From: Verrucomicrobia bacterium 12-59-8
GTDB lineage: Bacteria; Verrucomicrobiota; Verrucomicrobiae; Verrucomicrobiales; Verrucomicrobiaceae
Reading direction: 5' to 3'
DNA length: 15,091 nt
Assembly (NCBI GenBank): GCA_002279765.1
Contig: NCCR01000093.1
Coordinates: 1-15,091 of the forward strand
In this document: positions 15,084-15,091 of the stretch, piece after piece
Position numbering within the stretch: position 1 is the stretch's first letter
Layout of the letters: every line of letters starts with the position of its first letter
Program-made: the position numbers and the translations under genes
The notes under the pieces: generated by a model
What the model was told of the DNA's origin: nothing
Seen by the model: the letters and a program-made list of their open reading frames with translations, nothing else
Database searches by the model: none

Positions 15084-15091
15084 AGAGGTTT

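Overview
The window looks like chromosomal DNA of a Verrucomicrobiota bacterium, probably close to Prosthecobacter or Verrucomicrobium. This is inferred from protein style, not from a marker gene. The clues are moderately high GC, exported proteins ending in the Ig-like 'RKFYRV' tail that is common in this phylum, an 'LNYQGRV' N-terminus on a secreted S74 fibre protein, few Shine-Dalgarno sequences, and an outer-membrane TonB-dependent receptor. I see no rRNA, tRNA, CRISPR array, insertion sequence or prophage genes.

Layout. (1) 1-139, + strand: the C-terminal end of a lysine 2,3-aminomutase-like radical SAM enzyme. (2) 268-6848, all on the - strand and read right to left: a polyprenyl-phosphate hexose-1-phosphate transferase (5358-6848), a family 2 glycosyltransferase (4347-5264), a 957-residue secreted fibre protein with three kinds of internal repeat and a C-terminal S74 self-cleaving chaperone domain (1255-4128), and a secreted Ig-like protein 12 bp downstream of it (268-1242). 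The first two are exopolysaccharide genes. The last two look like one transcription unit making surface material. (3) 7018-12195: a complete metal-uptake module, most likely for zinc. A TonB-dependent receptor (-) diverges from a four-gene operon (+): periplasmic metal-binding protein with a His-rich loop, a small unknown membrane-anchored protein, an ABC ATPase with a His/Cys-rich leader, and an ABC-3 permease. (4) 12252-15083, - strand: a 943-residue one-pass membrane protein of unknown function, whose 5' end may lie outside the window.

How the genes work together. In region 3 the receptor would bring metal across the outer membrane. The binding protein would capture it in the periplasm, and the permease and ATPase would import it. 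The start of the receptor gene and the divergent intergenic region hold three 15-bp imperfect palindromes that share the left half TGCAAAT. These are a strong candidate for the Zur (Fur-family) operator controlling both arms. In region 2 a promoter with a perfect TATAAT box, bracketed by an 8-bp inverted repeat, precedes the exopolysaccharide genes.

The observations most worth following are the three-box operator, the unknown zinc-operon gene with the metal-ligand-rich ATPase leader, and the non-phage S74 fibre with its regular repeats and secreted partner.
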